From Chlorops oryzae (lineage: Eukaryota > Arthropoda > Insecta > Diptera > Chloropidae), in contig CM035807.1 in assembly GCA_020466095.1 (NCBI GenBank), forward strand, positions 110,395,808-110,459,807: a stretch of 64,000 nucleotides of DNA. The letters are read 5' to 3'. The notes under the pieces are model-generated. The model saw only the letters and a program-made list of their open reading frames with translations, did not search any database and was not told the DNA's origin. Positions 56,976 to 64,000 of this stretch are shown piece after piece (the stretch's first letter is position 1; each line of letters begins with the position of its first letter). A program made the translations under genes and the position numbers.

Positions 56976-59386
56976 GCGTTAGTGAGCTGCACGACATCGC
57001 ACGATATTCAAAGGTCCTGGCTACAATCCACTTATGAGCTTCATTAAAGCAAACTTCACCTACACATTGTCATAAGCGATTGGCAATGCATTAATATCGC
57101 CTTAGTAAATATTATATAATATCGACTACTTGTGTAATTTAATTGCACCAAAGCGGCAGCAACAAAAGTCAAAGGCATGCGTACAGTAGCTTTAAAGTGT
57201 AAGGCCAGTTCAATGAATGAAATTTCTGCCCTTCGTTGGTCTATCCAGCACTATCCTTTATGTGAGCGCATGAAATCTAAAATAAGGCACTTAATACTGC
57301 CGGAAATCGATGCATATGTGACCAAAAATTCGCGGATATTCTATGCAATTCGAACACACAAAAACACACTAGTCCTTTAGGTGTTCTTCGACCATCGGCA
57401 TGTCCTTTTTCAAAGGAAATTATTTCTTATGATCGACGGAACTCCTTCCAATGAGCTCGATGCACTCAAAGTATACTTCGATTTTCATTTCATAATTTTT
57501 TTTTTTGTTTTATTGATATGATGTTAGAAATTTCCTACTGGGCTATCGCTGCTACATGGAACAGGAACTTACGTTTTGTTGGCATTGCGGTTAAGCCGGA
57601 AATAATGCAGCTTCTGATTGCTATTTTAATTGTAATTTGCACAGAGCTAAAGTCAGTCTTGCATTTATGAGCAGCAAGAATTGCAAGGATATTGCTAATA
57701 TCGCTGCTCCTGCAGCTGCTGATGATGCCAATGACGTTGCCGTTGCTGCCTTCGCCGTTGCCTTAGTCTCCGAGCTAGCTAGAGAGGGAAACTCAATTCT
57801 GAGTAAAAATGTAATTACACGAAGCCAAGTCGAAACAGCGATTGTGAAAATTTCAAATCGAATTAAACTTGAAATTGTATTACGCTGCGCCTGCGAAAGG
57901 ACGACCGAATGCGGCAGGCACTGAAGAGGGCCAAATCGCAAAATCATGGCTCGTGCGATGCGTCCGTGTCGGCATGGCGTCGGCATCGGCGTCGTCGTTG
58001 TAGTCAACATGTTGGAGCATGTGATAAGAAAAGCATTAAAGGTGAAAATGAAATTTTGAAATGAATTTTTTTTTTTTTTTCATTTTTAAACTTAATACGT
58101 TTTTTCATTTCTTTTTGATTTTTTTATATTTTTTATATTTTTTTTTTTTTTTTTATTTTTAGAATTTTTTATTCAATCTTCATTTTTCAATTTGCCATTC
58201 AATTCTCCTTCGGCTAATTCCGAGATCCGTTTTCGGCTCCGTTCGTTTCGGTTTCTAGCGAATCCCTTAGCGACCATGTGCGCAATTGTAAGTGTTGCCT
58301 CTTTGTATTTATCAATTCGATTGTGCGATTCATGCTGTTTGCGATTGCTCATCTTGTGTGAGGATACTCCACGTGCCTTTGGGGTGTAATCAAGGTGCGC
58401 TATCTCTCTCTCCTCTCGTTTCATCGCATTTTAGCTCAGCTCTGCTCTGTTCGTTCCCTCACCATCTGTTGACAAGGCTATCATGCATTTTGGCACGTAA
58501 ATAAATAAGATTTTCGTTGTTTGGCCAGCGATTCAAGCTTAAATTCAATTTCGAAATGTCATCGTCGACACTTTCTTGAAGACGTTGAACGTGTGTTGAA
58601 ATGATTATTTCACTTTTCAATTTATGTAGACAACAATTTAATTGAAATGGTGAGTTTTAGAATAAAAAATTTCATTCAAAAAAAGGAAACACACATGTGT
58701 ACATATGTATGTATGTTTGTTCATGTCATACGTCCTGTCAGGAAATAATTTTATTTCAAAAATTTTTCGCAAACGAAAATTCCTCTTGAGCAAGTAGGTG
58801 AGCATTTATGTTCAGGAGATGATTGAACATATTTCGTTCTCACAATGTCAATTGGAATTTTTGATGCTTCACTTGGAAACATTTTTGTATAAAATGATGT
58901 GAGCGTCTTTCAAAGACTCAAAACCACACGTCGAAATACAGTCTTCCCCCGAAATTGCATTCATTTTTGTTCTTAAATGAAATTAGACTTCTTTGATCAA
59001 ATTGATTTCTGAAGGATCGATGCTTTAAGGCCAGGATTGCACATATCCCGAGGATCCTGTAAAGTTCAATTTATTCAATTTTTATTCAAGATATCGAATA
59101 AAAAAAAATCCCTTATTCATTCTTTCGTTTGCAATCGGAAGCTGTCAATTAAAGTCACTCTATGCTATAGAGTGCAGTGGTTCCCAAACCATTTGTGGCC
59201 CATCGTCCCTTTTTAATTTGAGTTGAGTTATATCATCGTTTATAAAATTTAAAAACAAAAAGGATATTTCATTATGGTGGTCACATTTCGTCACAATCAA
59301 ATTTTTGGTTTTCGTTCAGAAAAAATGTTGCCAGTTTAGGGGAATTTCCGCTCAATCAAAAGACGTTTATGATCTTTAGTGGAGTC
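56266..59386. other. No gene recognised; GC-richer patch at 57.6-58.45 kb
   Basis: The 57620-58010 patch has overlapping open frames on both strands (95 codons plus, 129 codons minus, Ala/Thr-rich), with no recognisable domain. A TATA-poor CpG-containing patch runs to 58450. It could be a promoter region or an unrecognised exon. T runs at 58062-58080 and 58138-58155. Confidence 0.3.
56944..56975 (+). repeat. AAT microsatellite
   Basis: About 10 perfect TAA/AAT units. Confidence 0.95.
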
Positions 59387-59389
59387 TTA

Positions 59390-59782
59390 CGGTGAAAACA
59401 CACCAAAGCAGAAAAACGCTTTTCGCCATAACCCACACCAACGCCAACAAATTTGTCGAACTCAAACAAAATTCAAGCGAACAGCTATCTGCATGCTTTT
59501 TTGTCGAAGCTTCTGTTTTGCTCGTGTCGTTTTCAGTGTGCGTTGCGCCGTAAGCTTACATGAGATTATCGACGTCGGTCAACAAGCGTTCGCAACGTTT
59601 TGTCGAGTTCGGTGTGGGTTAGCTGTATGGGGTGCCATATACTTATGAACGGCGTTCAAACAAATGCGTTGACCAACAAAACGTTGTGTCGTACTCGGTG
59701 TGTGTTGCTAGATAAGAAGCAATATACTTTTGTCGGATTCGACATGAAACAACGTTTTGTTGGCTTTGGTGTGTTTTCAGCC
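59390..59782. mobile_element. 393-bp MITE with GTGAAAACACACCAAAGC ends, TTA duplication
   Basis: CGGTGAAAACACACCAAAGC at left and GCTTTGGTGTGTTTTCAGCC at right are inverted. TTA on both sides (59387-59389 and 59783-59785). Internal GTCGAATTCG/CGGTGTGTGTTG motifs recur. Likely PIF/Harbinger by the TTA duplication. Confidence 0.82.
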
Positions 59783-59983
59783 TTAGGGAAAAAAAAGGAG
59801 CCAAGGAAAATTTTATGGGACCAAATTTTTGTTTTTAGAAGGTTTGAAAAATTAATTTTAAGGAATTTTTTGCCTTGTGTGTAGACACTCAGGGGATTAT
59901 TCTCCCCTAAAAAACTAGCAAAAGTGTTCAGATATATTTAATGAAACAAGTAAGGGTGTTATAGTCAGGCGAGCCTGACAATA

Positions 59984-60812
59984 GAATACCCGACACAGAC
60001 ACATAATTTTTAATATCAAGAGGTGTTTAAGGGCATAAGGAGCCCCATATACCGACTTTTGTTAAATTTCTAAGTGAAAGTCGCCCTTTTTCCACGCCCA
60101 CTTTTCAAATTTTTTTGGAATTCTAATCGGACCCTTATATATACGCTCAAATTCTAAGTTTCATTGAAATATTTCAATAAAGTCTGATTTTGAGGCATTT
60201 TTGGGATTTTTGTGACAGACCCTAGTACTGGAGGTACCCTTTAAAATGGACCGATCAAGGAAATTTTTCGGAAGGATGTTTAAGGCTACAAAGAAAGCAT
60301 AAGTGCCAAATTTCGTTCAAGTCCCATTTGAATTTAGGGTGTAGGAGACAATTTTCGAAAACCGCCCTTCTGCCACGCCCACTTTTTTAATTTTTGGAAA
60401 TAATAAAACTGGCCTCTAAATATGTTCAAATATCACTTTTCATCAAAATATCTTGAAAAACTTCGATTTTAGAGCAGTTTTTGTGATTTTCATAACAGAC
60501 CCTAGTACTGGAGGCACCCCTAAAAATGGTCCGATCGGGTCCATTCTCGAACTTGTTCTTACTCATGTCCCCGTGAGCACGCATACCAAATTTTGTCAAG
60601 ATAACTCAACTCTTTCGATAAGATAACTGTATACAAACAGACAGACAGACAGACGGACGTGCGAACTTGTTGAGACATGTCTAAATCAAATCTCCTGGTG
60701 ACGCTGATCATTTCTATATACATTTTGTATGGTCTATCTCGACTGGTTCTGGGTGTTACACACAACCACACAAACGCAATATACCCTCGACACAGAGTGT
60801 GTCGGGTATAAA
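59984..60812 (+). mobile_element. mini-me-like element, longer copy
   Basis: ATACCCGACACAGACACATA at the left faces CACAGAGTGTGTCGGGTAT at the right. A CAGA/CGGA run (60638-60660) precedes AAATCAAATCTCCTGGTGAC. Two internal direct repeats, ACAGACCCTAGTACTGGAGG (60214 and 60502) and CACGCCCACTTTT (60098 and 60376), show an internal duplication of about 285 bp. The fragment at 36330 matches its 3' third. Confidence 0.75.
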
Positions 60813-60830
60813 AAGAATGTGATTCTTTTA

Positions 60831-60956
60831 GGCCCGTTTGCTGCTGTTCCGATTAAGTTTTCCGTTCCGATAAAACAAAACAATTGTATGAAAATGTTGA
60901 CATTTTCGGGGGATATCGTAAGGAAAAACTTTAACCGTAACAGTAGCAAAAGTCCC
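60831..60956. mobile_element. 126-bp MITE, GGCCCGTTTGCTGCTG ends, TTA duplication (copy B)
   Basis: Relative of 50888-51013: GGCCCGTTTGCTGCTGTTCC left, AACAGTAGCAAAAGTCCC right. TTA at 60828-60830 and 60957-60959. It inserted 18 bp from the end of the mini-me-like element. Confidence 0.85.
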
Positions 60957-60959
60957 TTA

Positions 60960-63211
60960 AAGGTCAATTTTTGAGAATGTTTAACACATTTTGGGCTCTG
61001 AAAGAACATGATTTCCACCCACAATGGCCATAAAAAGACTATGATTGGGTTGAATTGAAGGGGCGCTTTAGATAGAGTTGTCCAAACGGAAAAGTTTTAT
61101 TCAGGAACTTTTGAATAAAAAAGAAAAATAATAATATTTCACTTTCTATTGTACGATACTGTTAAAAATTTTCCCTTTGAATATTCTTCTTCTAATTTTT
61201 CTGATTCCCTTGACTCCCATTGGAGCTTAGCTCCTAAAACCCTACCAAAATCCCCACCCCCATTTGAGCAATTTTTCCCCTGATAACTGCAATCGTTCCC
61301 TTTGGAGCAATCACTTTCGTGTTGGGCACAGTGGCTATTTGGTGGACAAAAATTTTGATTTTAATGAAACTTTTTTACAAAAAATGTATGAAGCCTAACC
61401 ACTGTACGGCGTCGCTTCCACACAAGTTTAATTTAGAGCTGTATCAATTCCGACTGCTTTGACTGTAGGCTATTTGCAAATATCACTTTTCCGTTCAATC
61501 CATAGCTTTTTAATCAGAATACGTAGAACATTTTTCAATAAGGCATTTCGTTTTTGCTTTTCTATTGACCTTTTGTAAACGCTCGGAGTCAAAAGGTTGC
61601 ATTTCACTCCAATAACTCGATTGAGCGAAATTTTTCATTGGAATAAAGTGCCGAAAAAAATGTTTTATTGCTTCTTCGTCAAATTCGAAATAATCCAAAG
61701 ATTTTCTTCCAAAGGACAACGTATGAATATTTAAGAGATGTTAATTTAAAATTTAAAAGAAATTAGGTCATCTTTAAGTTCGTCGCGCCATAGGAAGAAC
61801 CACTTAAAATAAAATGTGCAAAAAAATGAGAAAAAATTATAAGAAAAAACTCTTGAAGGAAAACTTGACCAAAAGGGGCCTCCACTAACTTTCCGCAAAC
61901 ATTCTTAAATAAGTCTTCTTCGTGGCAGGAAAATTTCTTAGTTTCCGTTTTTTCTTCTTCATTTTTGAATGTTTATTCTGCCTTTTTTTTAAAGGTTGTA
62001 GCCTCAGAGCTCGCAGCGAAAGAGCAAAAGTTTCGTTTTTATGATATTTTTCTTTGTTCCTCGGCTGCAAATCAACAAACTCTTTTAGGGAGAAAAAAAT
62101 GGCAGAAGGACGATTTTTTTTTAAATTATTTTATTCTATTTCATTTTTTGTTTTTTGTTGTTGTCGTTGTTGTTGCTTTTGTCTCCCTTGAGCGCATTTG
62201 AATTTACGTAAATGAACTCAAAGAAATTTCTTCATTTTTTTTTTTTTTGTTCTTCTTCTGGTGTTTGCTCGTTTGCGTTAGTTAGTTAGTCCAATTCACA
62301 AATAAGTGCAATGAACTTGGCTGCCATTGGGTGGGCTGCAACTCTTACACAGCGTTGCATTTGCGAATTTCTGAACGGAAGTAAATTTAGCTGACGGCTG
62401 CCAAGTCAATTCAATCAGTGTAGGTACAACGTATGAAAAGCCAGTGCAACAAATATGTCTGCCCCGGCCCGAGTGGGTCGTGTGTGTGTGTGTGTGTGTG
62501 TGTGCGTGGGCCAAAGAATTTTTCAAGCTCCGACATTCGTGAACATATCCATTTATACATATTTGTATAAGTATGTGTGTGTGTGTGAGTGTGTGCATTG
62601 GCTTTTACATTGAATAATGAGTGGATGCTTGGAGGGAGTTTTTTTTTTTTTGGGCTTTTTGTTCAGCCCAGCATTGCAGCGTGTATGCAACATGTGCAAA
62701 CATGAAAATACCATGTCGTAGGTGCGTACGTGTATGTTTAGGCAAATGTCGAGCATATGTGGTGCGAAAGGAGGTTAGGCAAATATTTAAAGTGGCTTTA
62801 AGTTAAGTCAAACAATAGAGAAGAATGGAAAGTGGTAACGTACTTTGACTAAAGAATTGCTCCCGCCTCGGTTCGTTTAAACGAGACTATGGCAGATTTT
62901 GCTTTGATGTGGCAGAATAAAAAATTCTTTAGATTATTGTTGGATACCTACATATACCTGCATAGAAATCTTATAAAATGACTTTATATATCCACCTATT
63001 GTATTGAAGATGCATTCTGAATTGCTTTTGATCTGAAAATTTCATTATGTATGTGCATGTATGTATGTATGTGCACATGACGAGGCAAAAGGAAAATCCT
63101 TTTTGTCGATAGAAATTTATTGCGGAATTGCAAAAGCCGAGCACATTTTTGGAGCAATCAACGATTGATGATGAGATGACGATGAGGAATTTCTTAGTAA
63201 TTTTAGTTGGC
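60960..63211. other. No gene recognised; GT microsatellites
   Basis: AT-rich unique sequence. GT runs at 62481-62504 and 62573-62588. TGTATGTATG repeats at 63054-63071. Frames here are short and compositional. Confidence 0.35.
62481..62504 (+). repeat. GT microsatellite
   Basis: Twelve TG units. A shorter one follows at 62573-62588; others are at 33641-33661 and 35031-35050. Confidence 0.95.
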
Positions 63212-63346
63212 TCAGCGCGTTCCATTCCAATCAGTGTGCTCCATCGGATCGAACCTGTTGGCCAGTTTGTCATTAGATGCGACGGCATCAACGTTAGCTT
63301 CGAACAGGATTTTCCCCTGCGTCTCATGCAACGCCAGCCACTCAAC
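63212..63346 (-). CDS. Candidate terminal coding exon of an unrecognised gene
   Basis: The minus strand is open for 44 codons to a TGA at 63212-63214 and reads VEWLALHETQGKILFEANVD, AVASNDKLANRFDPMEHTDW, NGTR. Amino-acid mix and third-position G/C are protein-like and unlike neighbouring AT-rich DNA. The preceding in-frame stop (63347-63349) means an acceptor must lie at about 63341-63349, yet only weak AG sites exist there and none matches the phase of the donor at 63617. A base error may blur the junction. A different minus frame over the same DNA is open for 132 codons but looks less protein-like. I do not recognise the family. Confidence 0.35.
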   Translation of the reverse strand, partial: VEWLALHETQGKILFEANVDAVASNDKLANRFDPMEHTDWNGTR

Positions 63347-63617
63347 TCACACACATGCTGTAGGTGCAACGGTAAACACGGTCACTCAATGTCTGCCTGC
63401 TTGATTCCTTTTTGCTGCTAACCTGCTCGTTGACTAGGTTACATCTATTCATGTTGTTTACGTTTACGAATGCGATATGCGATACGTTGAGGAGAGAGAG
63501 AGAAAAACAAAAACACAGCGAAAAAAGAGGGATAAAGAAAAAAAACTTGTTGGCTTTCGCATTTACTGTAAGTGGGTCACTGTGCGCTTGACGTTGCGTA
63601 GTTACGGTATATCTTAC

Positions 63618-63829
63618 TGGAATGTGTCATCGATTGGTTCAACTGTGTTGCTATGGATGTTGTATGTTGCCGCATTGCCAAGCATCGTCGATGAGTTCGT
63701 AGTTGAAGAGATGCTAGCTTCATGATCATCTTCATCGCAATGATCGTTGTCATAGTGATTAGCATTGGTGCGACTTGTTTCGTTAGCTTTTTCGACCAAA
63801 ACAACTTTATTGGCAGCCAGTGGAACGTG
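63618..63829 (-). CDS. Candidate internal exon, Asn/Asp/Ser/Thr-rich, unrecognised
   Basis: The minus strand is open from 63829 (after TAA at 63830-63832) to a strong donor CCA|GTAAGA with exon end at 63618. It reads HVPLAANKVVLVEKANETSR, TNANHYDNDHCDEDDHEASI, SSTTNSSTMLGNAATYNIHS, NTVEPIDDTF, a composition common in disordered insect proteins. No ATG in frame, so it would be an internal exon, and its acceptor is unclear. It may join the segment at 63212-63346, though phases do not fit as read. Another minus frame is open across 63577-63890. Confidence 0.33.
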
Positions 63830-64000
63830 TTAGGCGCTACAGCTAACCGCAACTGATCGCACGATCGAAACCTGTATTGACCAATCGATACGACACAGCT
63901 AAACGGTACAGAGATCTGGCCTTTGCGATTTATTTTTTCAAGGAAAACAAAATACGCTCTCGGTTCGTCATCATCTAGAATTAATATTCACAAGCACATA

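Noticed and set aside
57621..58010. 129-codon minus frame rich in Ala/Thr
   Set aside because: Overlaps an equally open plus frame in a GC-richer patch. No domain and no choice between strands can be supported.
63128..63421. CCRCNGKHGHSMSAC zinc-knuckle-like plus frame
   Set aside because: Cys/His spacing does not match CCHC knuckles well, and the minus-strand reading of the same DNA looks more protein-like.

Overview
The window is eukaryotic nuclear DNA, almost certainly from a brachyceran fly. The evidence is short GT-AG introns of 60-90 bp in an insect-like gene, AT-rich spacers, mini-me-like dipteran repeats with a CAGA/CGGA run, a jockey-clade LINE remnant and a dense load of MITEs. A tephritid-type fruit fly would fit, but species cannot be fixed from sequence alone. 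No bacterial-type genes, rRNA, intact tRNA genes or CRISPR arrays were seen.

Layout. 0-2.7 kb: the 3' five exons of a plus-strand gene whose product is clearly the Rab3 GTPase-activating protein catalytic subunit (RAB3GAP1), entered through an intron on the left. One exon carries an apparent 1-nt insertion. 3.55-7.40 kb: a tandem array of about 5.5 copies of a ~705-bp unit, each unit itself a long palindrome. The array is in effect 11 alternating arms and is the most striking structure in the window. 7.4-63.2 kb: a gene-poor stretch of about 55 kb built of AT-rich unique DNA and many nested non-autonomous DNA transposons, several with clear target-site duplications (TA, 2-bp AT/TA/GT, TTA/TAA, TTAA, 8-bp hAT type). 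It also holds GATGGT minisatellite elements, two mini-me-like repeats, a 5'-truncated jockey LINE with a 13-bp duplication, a tiny LINE 3'-end insertion, a 436-bp near-perfect hairpin, and GA, GT, AAT and AT-rich microsatellites. Several TIR elements of different families carry tRNA-like modules with recognisable A and B boxes. 63.2-63.85 kb: two candidate minus-strand coding segments of an unrecognised gene.

The only gene with an assignable function is RAB3GAP1. If the right-end segments are real, the two genes converge on a transposon-rich intergenic region. Apart from one 197-codon minus-strand reading frame of unknown status near 37.5 kb, I found no convincing protein-coding gene between them. 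Single-base deletions scattered through the array copies, and the frameshift in the RAB3GAP1 exon, suggest residual assembly indels, so small frame breaks should be read cautiously.
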